Of a DNA stretch of 64,000 bases, positions 21,701 to 27,005 are shown piece after piece. Position numbers and translations under genes: made by a program. Position 1 is the first letter of the stretch; each line of letters begins with the position of its first letter. The stretch is from Sphingomonas sp. YR710. GTDB lineage: Bacteria; Pseudomonadota; Alphaproteobacteria; Sphingomonadales; Sphingomonadaceae. Under the pieces are notes generated by a model that was not told the origin of the DNA, searched no databases, and worked only from the letters and a program-made list of their open reading frames with translations. The stretch is taken from positions 310,001-374,000 of the forward strand of contig NZ_FMZJ01000002.1 in assembly GCF_900101455.1 (NCBI RefSeq), given 5' to 3'.

Positions 21701-23904
21701 CGGCCTCGGGCGGTCAGGCCTTCCTCGGCACCGTGATCGCCACCGGTCAGGCCAACGTCAGCGGTGCATCGGTCGATGTCGCTGCGAACAGCATCAACCT
21801 GACGAGCGCCGCAGCCTCCAACGGCGCGCTCTCTCTCGTCGCCACCAGCGGCGATGCCCTGATCGACACCGCTTCGTCGAACAATGGCAACGCCGTCGTG
21901 ATGGCATCGGGCAATGTGGCGGGCCGCGCGTCGGGTGGCCGCGCGGCGATCGCTGCAACCGGCACCAGCGGAAATGTCAGTGTTGCCGCCGGCGGGCAGG
22001 CTTTCCTCGGTACCCTTTCGGCAATCGGCACAACCGCGATCAGCGGCGCGTCGATCGACGTGGCAACAACCGCGGACCTCACCTTGGCCAATGCGGTGAC
22101 GACGACGGGCGATCTGCTGCTCGCTACCTCGGGTACGCTGACCGCCGGCACATTATCGTCGGGCGACCTCATCGGCTTGAGTGCAGGCAAGGACCTCTCG
22201 GTCGGTGCCACGTCCGCGGCAGGCACGATTGCCATGCTTGCCCAAACCGGAAGCATCTCGGCCGGAACGGCATCGACACAAGGCGGCTTTGCCGCCCTGG
22301 CGTCGGGCAACATCGCCTTGTCGTCGGTCACCACCGGGACCGGTTCGAACGGCTTCGTTTATCTCGCCAACAGCAGCATGCTCGGGTTGGTCGGCAACGA
22401 TCCCAACCTTCCCCTGTTGCGGGCCGCCACACCGGTTCGCGCGGGGGGCGCGATCAGCATTTCGGGCAATATCGTCACCGGGCAGTTCAATGCCGCATCG
22501 GGCGCCGCCTTTACGGCGGCCGGCCTCAATGCGGCATCGGGCATCACCGTCGACAGCGGTGGCCTTGCAACCTTCAACGGCGCCGTAGTGGCACCCTCGA
22601 TCGCGATCGGCTCGCTCGATCTGACCATCGGCTCTTCGGCGACGATCGGCAACAGCGCTACCAGCGGCCTCAAGCTGACGAGTGGCGCGACGCAAACGAC
22701 GATCGGCGGATCGGGCTCGGCGACAGGCTACCTGCTCGACAATGCCGAGGCCGGGCGGCTGCGTGCCGCGCAAATCGACATCGCGGCGACCGGCGGGATC
22801 ACCCTCGCGGCTCTCAACCTCACCGGCTCTGGCAGCAGCACGGGCAATCTCGTCGGATCCAATGCACGTTTCCAGGTCCAGACGCCGGGCAATGTCCGCG
22901 TGACGGCCTCCGTTGACCTGAGCAACGCCGCGGCCACCGACGCCTTGAACATCATCGCCGGCAACCGCTTCGAAATCGCAACCGGCACCGGGCAAATCCG
23001 CTTGCTCGGCGCCGATTCGAAGCCCAGCGGCATCGCCGCGATCACCGCGAATAACATCGCGGTAGCTCAAGCCAGCCTGCTCGATCAGATCGCTGCAAAC
23101 AACCGGTTTAGCGGACGGGACGCGGCGCTGAGCGCGGCGCAAACCGGCAGCGGCGTCAAGGCCGAGGGCTATCTGCAGGCGGGCACATTGGCCTTCACCG
23201 TCGGCGACACGTTGCTGATCCAGAACTCGGGCACGGACACCACCTTCGGCGGCTTCACGGTGGGCACCGGCGGCGTGCAGATCGCGGCACTTGGTAGCGG
23301 CAATACCCCGATCGATACGACCATCTACGGCCGATCGATCGACGCGACCGGCACGATCGTTGCCGATAGCACGGTTCGGTCCTCGATCAGCGTGGCCGTA
23401 CCGGCGGCGGCCCGCCTGAGCGCGACCTCCGCTATCAATGGCTGCGCGCTCGCGACCGCAAGCTGCACGATGCTGATCGGTGACAAGCCGGTTACCGTCG
23501 TCGCGCAGACCCAGGTCACCACGATCACGGCCAGCGTCCAGGCGGCGGTGTCCGGCGGCTCCACAACGGGTGGCGGCACGACGAGTTCTTCGAGCAGCAG
23601 CAGCAGCAGCGGCGGCGACAGCGGCGGAGGCAGCAGCGGCGGAGGCGGCGGCGGAGATAGCGGTGGCGGTGGTGCCAGCGGCGGTGACGAAGGCGGGGAT
23701 GACAGCGGCGGCGGCGGTGAGAAATCGTCTGCTGGCGGCGGCAATGCAGCGGGCGCGATGCATGGCAACCTGCTGATCGATACCAACAATATCGGCAGCA
23801 CGCAGCAGCAGATCGATACGCCGGTGACCAGCAGCGGCAATACCAGCCTTTGGAGCGGTGAGGACGGATTGAGCGATATCGGACCTACGGGGGTTAATCC
23901 ATGA
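6772..23904 (+). CDS. Giant TpsA exoprotein (filamentous haemagglutinin-type adhesin, 5710 residues)
   Basis: One uninterrupted 17.1-kb reading frame. Order: a signal region (about 1-36, with two Cys); a TPS domain (about 37-330) with the haemagglutinin signature SIWFYSPSGILVGSNAVFNI near residues 140-165; a Gly-rich region (about 523-1396) of GGxGxGG loops between short beta-strands; then an alternating mosaic of two repeat classes (about 1540-5270); a unique domain; a Cys pair (Cys5558, Cys5565); and a Ser/Gly-rich tail. I noticed no other cysteine between the signal region and that pair. Composition is Ala/Thr/Ser/Gly/Asn-rich, as expected of a right-handed beta-helix fibre secreted unfolded. 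The ATG at 6772 overlaps the tpsB stop; a GTG three bases earlier is less likely. The stop overlaps the ATG of the CHAT gene. A surface adhesin or structural fibre is inferred; the target is unknown. Confidence 0.93.
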   Translation: MRKRFSQTAKDILSSRSCTSAVAMAAAICAHMASATGFVGSVNTNTTVGATVNGTNDVITVGNSDSTGAITAVVNWSTNNSQSDFLPSGNSVIFEGGSNNISAYTVLNRISPTDSASPVVLNGAIQSYLDSSHNTTGGSIWFYSPSGILVGSNAVFNIGSLLLTANDPGNNTSFLSNGHFSLAQANAGTAINIASGAQINALSPGSYVALVAPKIVQNGTVTVNGSAAYVAAGAVDMTINQGLFDIAVTAGTDETDPINHGGTTTGPASTGSGDIHRIYLVAVPKNDVITQLYIGGGSLGFDIAGAADVQGNAIVLSAGRNISGGAINFSAPAPVNNADITIYGGTFTSAVYGGANRYISVYDYYGPSNPNGASTPFNMFASDLNLRGDVQVTLGGTRTTDTLGIGGSVTLSASKDATIAGESVQAGFVGVYGQYGGTLKIGGNLSMYAEATGAGSDGNSGVPVSAHGGQTEIVTPGGTVDVAGSVTMSTKAFAGSSDFAPSTQLSVTGGTISLNSDTNSGLPGSIHIGGALTANSSADGGQDVSGNSVAGTNGNAGPIYLRAGSTSALTIDGTTTLHADGQGASVQYGPSGGAGNGGFISVEAAAGTLTLTNGLTITADGTGGTAFSTDGHGGAGAGGTAVAGSDSGGTLSVGSFLGASAQGAGGSANSGNSVGGAGTGGYAQLSASSGTVAITGTTSLVSNAFGGNGVTGGNASGTYASINSNAGNISITGDVSLSASATAGGSYDPSQTFTPQSGNAHGGTIQLTQSGTGSVSITGNVDTYASASIGNDYPTYNGGDATGGNVYVATDTGGTIHVTGHLAADELSAQGGDNQILTGATGSGTGGNLTIGAADTSSITIDGALTATSHGTGGNAHGTALATALGSLQGLSTNAVTGGHGMGGVLIIGGGAGGVSIGSVNLTADGSGGDGLLAGGVGTGGSSIIHSLTSGGSVAIGTTATLSADGTGGIGDPYAETMAGVMPTGGAGHGGAVTVQVIGGAITIGSGLFGHATGNGGNGLAGGGSGTGGAANITTNGGSIGVMGGATIRADGYGGSGNAEGSADTFAGGQGTGGQATIESDVGTITIRSLANVEAYGQGGAGSTGGAGQGGSALLKAAGGTVSVTAPPQDYSGSTGAVVTADGVGGAGQSTRLGIAGDGGAATGGAAEISARTVSGSSSTITIPTAYVSAVGFAGTGGNGSNSAGGNGGIGAGGSVYMLAEVGSGHLSVGTTSLYAYGHGGTGGFGATGGAGGAGIGGGVNGGVVSGPASQTTTGTASFGDYAVAAGGFGGNGGDASEGGTGGAGGTGTGGGGNILSRGGTVTAASLNYANYGVGGDGGSGSTSGAGGAGIGGEFAVIASPRFQTQTGGTLTVSGALYGDASGLGGGGSSAGATTAGSYTVQALTNSSLTVDSATLINFGATVSAQTSPSEIGAVGGTLHINHALSAGSAGDIGLFTDASGAISIGGAASISARSIVYGAANTAPTTPGTVQAGSFNFSVFQNFTNASTFITPADFTLSVPGSILVGGITSSAGFVSVTAGTSLTAGTVSAATSLGLTATAGDLLLDSGTASNGHASISASGNIGGRANGTRTAVTAAGTNHNVAITAGGQAYLGNVAATGSATVSAASIDISSSGVSLTSATASNGALSLVATSGDVLVDSAAATNGNTTLTASGNVKGRTSNSRANVSATGSNRDVAITATGGQAYLASVSATGSATITGASVDVSSSSISLTSATSTNGALNLAATDGDLLIDTAAATGGNATLTSVGNLTGRTSNGRAAISAAGTSRNVSITTSLIGYLGTVSATGTADVTAGSLDVSSAGISLNSATATNGSLQLTATSGQLLVDSISATNGDVTLSALSDIFGRTSAGRTTITVSGTGQNIGATAGGLIYLGSVTAPGAVSFTGGSVDISSSSVSIDSATATNGVVSLVATGGDVLVDSVSATNGNATLTASGNVTGRAGGGRTAVTTAGTSRNIAITATSGQAFLGTISATGTATVTGASVDVSSSAVHLTSATATSGTLSLTATSGAISTGALAATQNATLNAATDITTSTIVAGDSVFGQAGGNITTTNLTAGRTNPSQSSNAIYAISLSGANSVSTGTLSAKGDIRLVATSGSLNVGNLTADLNLLALAGQNLTFGSITTSATGSTLIGSSSMDSQFPLPLDKFAMQAVTPDPAAGVIQINGAVSTGLAFRAASTGDFTSVGISTNSGLLDVATGGAFSATTLSGSTAATITAASTLSATSITGPTLATLTSGGAMSLGTVSISSSGNFTSNSDITLGTVSASAINIQADNGITLTSASASGGSLMLSAGNGDVLANSLSATNGSTTIIASGNIKGRTNGTRTAVTSTGVGNNLYVEATGGQAFLGNVSAVGTANVVGQSVDVQSTGVSLTSATATAGALSLVATTGAVLVNSATATDGSITVMAATNVKGRTASSRASLTATGTSQSVAVTATGGQAFLATVAATGTATVTGASVDVASTGVSLTSATATNGALSLVATSGDVLVDSVSATNGNATVTASANVGGRTGGRTDVTTAGTNRNLTVTATGGLAYLGNISATGTASVSGHSVDVSAANVSLTSATVTNGNLSLVATSGDVLLDTGSAANGNATLLAAGNVQGRTTSGRTALSTTGTSRDISITATGGQAFLGAISATGNATVTGSSVDVASTGVSLTGATATNGALSLVATSGDVLVDTASSTNGNATITAFNAVKGRVNGARAAISAAGTNRNVAITATNGQAFLGAVSATGNADVTGSSVDVSSSGVSLTSATATNGALSLVATSGDVLVDTASATGGDATLTAFSNVKGRTSAGRAAISANNIAVTATNGVAFLGAVSAPGSATVTGSSVDVSAAGISLDSATATNGALSLVATSGDVLVDTASATNGNATISAFNTVKGRTSNGRATVSAAGTSRNVAITATNGQAFLGAITATGNADVTGSSVDVSSSGVSLTSATATNGSLSLVATSGDVLVDTASATGGDATLTAFSNVKGRTSAGRAAISANNIAVTATNGVAFLGAVSAPGSATVTGSSVDVSAAGISLDSATATNGALSLVATSGDVLVDTASATNGNATISAFNTVKGRTSNGRATVSAAGTSRNVAITATNGQAFLGAVSATGTADVTGSSVDVQSNAVNLTSATSTSGDVLLVSTSGSIAAGTINAAENALFTTAVNAVLGSVVAGNNINTQANGGNITLNSASAGRINPSNANGATYNIVLGATGSISTGTLDAKGTGSLRSNTGSIATGNVATDRNLIIFARQDVTLGSVTTGSGANGIYIANSSMLPTPQGVPLFTIAPVRVAGAITINGAVSTGLIGAAATGALTTQAITASSNINLDAGGAMNTGALTAGGNINLNGDAAITTGALTAGDSIAIGANGQLTIASASAGRVNPSAAQGAEYKIKVRGDAGLTLGASTAKGLIGLLSTNGSVSAADAISDDSVIVLAGQNVNLASVTTGTALGSGFYVANSSMYSPIQNQDNGKALLFAQTPVRIGGALNLSGSVSAGLVSVAAAGNLTGGAITASGTLFADIGGATSLSGALSAGQATINTGGALTATTVTSPGSILFTSGGTATLASLTGASAALTASGTITATSATTTAGALSLVSTGGDILVDAASATGGDATLTAFNNVRGRINGGRTAIDASNVAVTATNGVAFLGAVSAPGSATIAGSAVDVLAGGVSLTSATATNGSLSLVASSGDVLVDTASSTNGDATITALNNVKGRVSGSRASVSAAGTTRNVVITATNGQAFLGAVSATGSANVTGSTIDVASAGVSLTSAITTNGPLSLVATDGDVLVDTASAANGAANLTALNNVRGRTSGGRAAVGASGTNRNVVITATNGQAFLGAVAATGTANVTAGSIDVLSNSVNLTGATATSGSLALVASSGGLTLGSGNAATSATISKQGSTGILQISNLTSGGSSTLVSSTDATLGPIVAGDAINVQVLGNVSLVSGSAGRVNPSTSPNANFGIFVRGGNSVSTGNLNAKGGIRLIANSGNIGAGDILTDRGFVALAGQNVTTGGITTSTTAGGVYIGNSSMAQLPNTTLFASDPIRVGGNILINGPVTTTAFQAAAAGTLTSQAITSGSNLYADAGGAIATGAILAASNIDITGNGAITINSLTAGDSIDMGGDGIVAIGNASAGRVNPSSATGAGYQLTIRGDGGLTTGDVSAKGLIGLLASNGSITSGSLTSDSNVVIFAANNANLGAVTTGSASGTGFYVANSSMYPLVKNATSPLQLFSMDPVAIGGALSINGPVSAGFVKAAATGALTAGAITATGDVIATAGGAVTAGPITTLQTIKISGSTDTLDALVAGNRITISGSGNVTIASASAGRVNPSTVTGADYQIGIRTDGLLTLGSATAAGSIGLLSTAGSIAAGNVTSDKSVVLLTANNASLGTVTAGGGQDGLYIANASMYPIVAANLDPSLLFAKAPVRTGGSITITGPVSGGRATLAAGTALITNSFTTSDYTTLDSGGALTVASIAAGQSINLTSDAAATLGALIAGNRITVQATDATITSASAGRVNPSTVTGAAYTIGLSAKNSLSIGALDAKGVIGVLATNGNATTGAITTDQSAFLFAGNNVRMASAATGTGSRGLYIANSSMYGQFSQSSISAFQATTPARVGGTITIDGAVTGGFLKGASTGNFAATAINTTSSSYIDAGGTLSATDITATGNITLLSGGAATLATITAGQAANLTADGNIALTSAATNGALTLVSSGGSIAVDTALATNGSATITAAQAIGGNTAGGRSSVSSTGGNVAITATSGQALLGTVSGSGNATVIAGSVDIAASSISLTSASATNGALSLVATNGSVLIDSASAANGNAAISATNSVQGRTSNGRSAITATGSNANVMVIATGGQALLGAISATGSANITGASVNVSSGNISLTNATATNGALSLTATNGNILIDSAASAGGNATLTASNAVIGRTNGGRASIAATGANRNVTVSASGGQAFLGTVIATGQANVSGASVDVAANSINLTSAAASNGALSLVATSGDALIDTASSNNGNAVVMASGNVAGRASGGRAAIAATGTSGNVSVAAGGQAFLGTLSAIGTTAISGASIDVATTADLTLANAVTTTGDLLLATSGTLTAGTLSSGDLIGLSAGKDLSVGATSAAGTIAMLAQTGSISAGTASTQGGFAALASGNIALSSVTTGTGSNGFVYLANSSMLGLVGNDPNLPLLRAATPVRAGGAISISGNIVTGQFNAASGAAFTAAGLNAASGITVDSGGLATFNGAVVAPSIAIGSLDLTIGSSATIGNSATSGLKLTSGATQTTIGGSGSATGYLLDNAEAGRLRAAQIDIAATGGITLAALNLTGSGSSTGNLVGSNARFQVQTPGNVRVTASVDLSNAAATDALNIIAGNRFEIATGTGQIRLLGADSKPSGIAAITANNIAVAQASLLDQIAANNRFSGRDAALSAAQTGSGVKAEGYLQAGTLAFTVGDTLLIQNSGTDTTFGGFTVGTGGVQIAALGSGNTPIDTTIYGRSIDATGTIVADSTVRSSISVAVPAAARLSATSAINGCALATASCTMLIGDKPVTVVAQTQVTTITASVQAAVSGGSTTGGGTTSSSSSSSSSGGDSGGGSSGGGGGGDSGGGGASGGDEGGDDSGGGGEKSSAGGGNAAGAMHGNLLIDTNNIGSTQQQIDTPVTSSGNTSLWSGEDGLSDIGPTGVNP
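8340..10960 (+). repeat. Gly-rich repeat region of TpsA
   Basis: Encodes about 870 residues built from degenerate units of roughly 50-60 residues: a beta-strand pair such as GGTxxIGxxxxLxADG, then a loop of the type GTGGxGxxGGxGxGG. The loops resemble PGRS-like glycine loops. Units are clearly diverged at DNA level, so the array is old. Confidence 0.75.
11395..12840 (+). repeat. Type-A repeat array 1 in TpsA (about five ~94-residue units)
   Basis: Five tandem units of about 94 codons. The consensus begins SLTSATATNGALSLVATSGD, passes VLVDTASATNG, then a basic KGRTSxGRA turn, a (N/S)RNVAITAT strand, GQAFLGxVSATG, and ends SSVDVSSSGV. Units differ at many positions. The array is followed by a type-B block. 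Confidence 0.85.
12840..13440 (+). repeat. Type-B module of TpsA, first copy
   Basis: Type-B modules are recognised by an AGRxNPS turn followed about 75-85 residues later by an NSSM (or SSSM) motif. Here AGRTNPS lies near 13013 and SSSM near 13250. Between them are strands of the type GxxSTGTLSAKGDIRLxAxSG and LALAGQNLTFGSxTT. Confidence 0.75.
13650..16240 (+). repeat. Type-A repeat array 2 in TpsA (about nine units)
   Basis: The longest type-A array, nine units of about 94 codons (two are shorter because the segment following AAIS is collapsed to AANN-like sequence). Units 6-7 and 8-9 are near-identical and form a recent double-unit duplication, annotated separately. Similarity between neighbours rises toward the 3' end of the array, a pattern expected from unequal crossing-over or slippage. 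Confidence 0.85.
15091..16206 (+). repeat. Near-perfect 558-bp tandem duplication in tpsA
   Basis: Two direct copies with a period of exactly 558 bases (186 codons): 15091-15648 and 15649-16206. Each contains two type-A units. Differences are few and mostly synonymous (for example GTCTCC versus GTGTCC around 15310/15870). The length is a multiple of three, so copy-number change keeps the frame. Confidence 0.85.
16240..17500 (+). repeat. Type-B modules 2 and 3 of TpsA
   Basis: Two successive modules with AGRINPS near 16420 and AGRVNPS near 16980, each closed by NSSM (near 16663 and 17223). A linker of ITTGALTAGDSI-like strands joins them. The modules are about 185 residues apart. Confidence 0.75.
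17580..18440 (+). repeat. Type-A repeat array 3 in TpsA (about three units)
   Basis: Three units and the start of a fourth, with the same SLTSATxTNG / GDVLVDTAS / KGR / NRNVxITATNGQAFLG pattern. The first unit has the collapsed variant also seen in array 2. It sits between type-B blocks. Confidence 0.8.
18500..20880 (+). repeat. Type-B modules 4 to 7 of TpsA
   Basis: Four modules with AGRVNPS turns near 18705, 19257, 19830 and 20400, and NSSM/NASM closures near 18940, 19500, 20073 and 20640. The spacing is regular at about 555-575 bases, close to the length of two type-A units, which suggests both classes pack to a similar number of beta-helix turns. Confidence 0.75.
20945..22080 (+). repeat. 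Type-A repeat array 4 in TpsA (about four units)
   Basis: Four units more diverged from the consensus (for example GNTAGGRSS and VIGRTNGGRA in the basic turn). They are followed by a final degenerate type-B block and the C-terminal unique region. Confidence 0.8.
22080..22600 (+). repeat. Degenerate type-B module of TpsA, last copy
   Basis: Lacks the AGRxNPS turn but keeps the GFAALASGNIALSSVTTGTG strand and the YLANSSM closure near 22373. It marks the end of the repeat mosaic. Confidence 0.6.
23593..23745 (+). repeat. Ser/Gly low-complexity tail of tpsA
   Basis: Six AGC triplets (23593-23610), then GGC/GGA/AGC-rich DNA coding for a Ser then Gly-rich linker of about 50 residues. Being a triplet repeat, length changes would not shift the frame. 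Confidence 0.8.
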
Positions 23905-26900
23905 TCCGCGCACGGGCATTCGCGCTCGCGTTGGGAATAGTCGCGTCGACGGCCGGATCCGTTCCCGGTTATGCCGCCGGCAAGACCAGCCTCAGCCTGC
24001 GCAACAGCTTTCGGATCGGCAATAGCGGGGTGCTGTGCACTGCGCAGAGCAAGGCTATCGGCCCCAATCTCGTCGATATGTTCGATCGCGGCTATTCGAT
24101 CGTCTGCCGTGACGCGGCATCGGCGGTTGGCACGCTTCAGGCCTTGCGCAAGGGCAAGGATGATCCGCTCGCGCGTATCGCAAAACATCGTAGCGCCGAT
24201 CTGAAGTGCGAGGCTCCGAAGCCCGCCAAGATCGACGGCCTTGGTACGGTTTCCGCAAGCGACTGTATCGATCAGACGAACCAGCTCGCCTATAAATTCT
24301 ATTCGATCCAACGCGGCAATGTGATCTTCACCGCCGAAGGGCTGGGCGGCTATGACAGCGCGCTGCAATATGGATTGCGGACGATTGTCACCGATGCGCC
24401 GGTGAAGGGCGAAATTCAGGTCGCCTCCACCTCGGCCGGCGATCCGGCCGCCTTCGCCCGCGTCCAGGCAGGCGCGCTCGACTCGGAGAGCGCGCTGGCG
24501 GAAGCCTATGCACGCAACAATGACGGAAGCTATGCCGAGGCTTCGGAATTCTTCGAAGCCTTGGTGGAGCGTGATTCATCGGGTTCGAAAGCCGATCTTC
24601 GTTTGTCCGAATATCTCGCCAATCAGGCTTTGCAGGAATCGAACCAGAAGAATTTCTCGGCGGCAGATGCTCTGTTCGCGCGAGCATCGTCACGTGCCGC
24701 GCTCGCCGACCCGATCGTCGGGCGGCTGCTGCGCAATTTTCACGCTATTCACGAACTGAACCAGAACAGGGTCAAACAGGCCGTCGATGAGCTGTCCAAG
24801 CCGGTGGCTACGATCGAGACCGCGGCGACGGCGGACCAAGCGCTTGCTGAAGGCACGATCTCGCAGGATGTCGCCGATCAGATCAATCGCGACAACAAGG
24901 CGATGGAGCAACTGGCCGGCGCGCTCGACAACCAATTGCAGCCATTCGAACGCGCCCAGATTCTGGATGCGCAGGCGCTGCAGCTACGCGGCGTTGCCCA
25001 TCGTATCGACAAGGACAATTCAAAGGCCCGCGAATCCTTCGCCGAAGCCGTCAAGGCCATGACCCAGGTTCGCGATGGCAAGCTCAACAGCACCGGCTGG
25101 CTTCGCTCAAGCATCCAGACCGAATATGCGCTGCTTGCCGAAGAAGAAGGCAATGTCGGTGAAGCCGAGCGGCTCTACGCCGATGCGTTGCAGATCGTCG
25201 AGATCGAACATCCGCAGACCGCCCTGCTGTTGGGTGCCAAGGCGCGCTTTGCAGGATTCCTGAGCCGCCACGGCCAGGGCGACCGGGCAATGAAGATGTT
25301 TGCCGAGGTGATTACCACCGGCGAACAGGTTTCCGGCGCGATGGCGTCGATCCGCAACCTGTTACGGCCCTATTTCCGCCTTCTGGCCGAACGGGCTGCC
25401 ACCGATCCAACCGCCGTGTCGGCGATGTTCGCGGCGAGCCAGGTGATGTTGCGGCCCGGTATTGCCCAGACGCAGGCACTGCTCGCTCGCGAACTATCGG
25501 GCGGCGACGACGAAGCATCGAGCCTGTTCCGCCAGGCGGTCAACCTCACGCGCGAAATCGCGCGGGCCACTGGCGATGTCGCCCGCATGACCGCCCAGCC
25601 GAAGCCTGAGGAAAAAGACGCGCTGGAAGGCGCCAAGCGCCGCCTCGCGCGGTTCGAGCGCGATCAGACCGTGCTGCAGGCCCAACTGTCAAAATATCCA
25701 CGCTATCGCGTGATTGCACCACAAACGATGCAGATCGGCGAACTTCAGAAAGTTCTGAAGCCCGGCGACGCCTATTTCAAGATCACGCTCGTGGCGCAGG
25801 ATGTCTATGGGATGTACGTCACGAAGGACGGGGCCCGCGCATATCGCATCGACACCACGACCAAGGATCTTGAGGATACCGTCGCCCGGATCCGCGATTC
25901 GGTGGTGAAATTCGAAAACGGTGCGCCAGCCACCTATCCCTTCGATGTCGTGCTCGCGCGCAAACTGTATCTGACGCTGTTCAAGCCGATCGATGGCGCG
26001 CTCAAGACCGTCAATAACTTCATCTATGAACCCGATGGTCCGCTGCTCCAGCTTCCCGCCAACCTGCTGCCGATCTCCCAGCCTGGGGTCGACGCCTATC
26101 TGGAGCGCATCAAGAAGCCGAATGGCGACGAATTCGATTTCCGCGGGGTCGATTGGCTTGGCCGCGACCGTGACGTATCGACGGTGGTATCACCACGTTC
26201 GTTCGCCGATGGCCGCGACGTCGCCTCATCAAAGGGCACCAGGGGTTATCTGGGCATGGGCGAGAATGCCCGCCCTGCCCTCAACCCCTTCTTCGTCGCG
26301 CCGCCGTCCATGGCCGACGATTGTGCCTGGCCGCTCGGCAACTGGAATAATCCCATCTCCTCATCCGAGCTATTCCTGGCCGCCAGCATCATTGGTAAAG
26401 ACAAATCGACCGTGATCACCGGCGCCGATTTCTCCGATTCGACGATCGCGGGACGCTCCGATCTGGCTGACTATCGGATCATCCATTTTGCTACCCATGG
26501 CCTGGTCACCGCTCCCAAGCCATCCTGCCCCGCCCGCCCTGCACTGTTGACGTCATTCGGTGGCGGCACATCCGATGGCCTGCTGACGTTCAAGGAAATC
26601 TTTGACCTCAAGCTCGATGCCGACGTCGTCGTTCTATCGGCCTGCGATACCGCCGGCATGGCCACCGTGTCGGCCACGCGCGAAGCCGGCATTACGACGG
26701 GCGGCAATTTCGCGCTCGACGGCCTGGTGCGTGCGTTCGTCGGCGCTGGCGCCCGCACGGTGATCGCAAGCCACTGGCCGGTTCCGGACGATTTCAACGC
26801 GACCAAGCGGCTGATCACCGGTCTGTTCACGGCACCCGCCGGCACGCCGATGGCGACCGCCATGCGCAACGCCCAACGCGGCCTGATGGACGATCCGAAC

Positions 26901-27005
26901 ACATCGCATCCATATTACTGGTCCGCTTTCGCGATCGTCGGTGACGGCGAGCGGCCGCTGCTCCCGCTGACCAGCAACACGCCGGCCACGACCTCGGCGC
27001 ATTGA
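23901..27005 (+). CDS. Exported CHAT-domain (caspase-like) protease with TPR-like region
   Basis: A 1034-residue protein whose ATG overlaps the tpsA stop (ATGA). Residues 1-26 are a signal peptide ending near GYAAG. An N-terminal domain holds four Cys (LCTAQ, IVCRD, LKCEA, SDCID), consistent with disulfides outside the cytoplasm. Residues about 180-600 are helical with TPR-like repeats (for example AEAYARNNDGSYAEASEFFEALV, and EAERLYADALQIVEIEHP). The C-terminal CHAT domain (about 690-1015) has the clan-CD catalytic pair: His866 in HFATHG and Cys915 in LSACDTAG, followed by GLVRAFVGAGARTVIASHWPV. Length and layout match TPR-CHAT proteins. Position in the operon suggests that it acts on TpsA or on a surface target; substrate and localisation (periplasm or outside) are inference. 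Confidence 0.9.
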   Translation: MIRARAFALALGIVASTAGSVPGYAAGKTSLSLRNSFRIGNSGVLCTAQSKAIGPNLVDMFDRGYSIVCRDAASAVGTLQALRKGKDDPLARIAKHRSADLKCEAPKPAKIDGLGTVSASDCIDQTNQLAYKFYSIQRGNVIFTAEGLGGYDSALQYGLRTIVTDAPVKGEIQVASTSAGDPAAFARVQAGALDSESALAEAYARNNDGSYAEASEFFEALVERDSSGSKADLRLSEYLANQALQESNQKNFSAADALFARASSRAALADPIVGRLLRNFHAIHELNQNRVKQAVDELSKPVATIETAATADQALAEGTISQDVADQINRDNKAMEQLAGALDNQLQPFERAQILDAQALQLRGVAHRIDKDNSKARESFAEAVKAMTQVRDGKLNSTGWLRSSIQTEYALLAEEEGNVGEAERLYADALQIVEIEHPQTALLLGAKARFAGFLSRHGQGDRAMKMFAEVITTGEQVSGAMASIRNLLRPYFRLLAERAATDPTAVSAMFAASQVMLRPGIAQTQALLARELSGGDDEASSLFRQAVNLTREIARATGDVARMTAQPKPEEKDALEGAKRRLARFERDQTVLQAQLSKYPRYRVIAPQTMQIGELQKVLKPGDAYFKITLVAQDVYGMYVTKDGARAYRIDTTTKDLEDTVARIRDSVVKFENGAPATYPFDVVLARKLYLTLFKPIDGALKTVNNFIYEPDGPLLQLPANLLPISQPGVDAYLERIKKPNGDEFDFRGVDWLGRDRDVSTVVSPRSFADGRDVASSKGTRGYLGMGENARPALNPFFVAPPSMADDCAWPLGNWNNPISSSELFLAASIIGKDKSTVITGADFSDSTIAGRSDLADYRIIHFATHGLVTAPKPSCPARPALLTSFGGGTSDGLLTFKEIFDLKLDADVVVLSACDTAGMATVSATREAGITTGGNFALDGLVRAFVGAGARTVIASHWPVPDDFNATKRLITGLFTAPAGTPMATAMRNAQRGLMDDPNTSHPYYWSAFAIVGDGERPLLPLTSNTPATTSAH

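Noticed and set aside
11395-22080. CRISPR-like regular repeats
   Set aside because: The periodicity is that of in-frame protein repeats of about 280 bases in one continuous gene, without short direct repeats and unique spacers.
23593-23610. Phase-variable simple repeat in tpsA
   Set aside because: The unit is three bases (AGC), so slippage changes length only and cannot switch the gene off.
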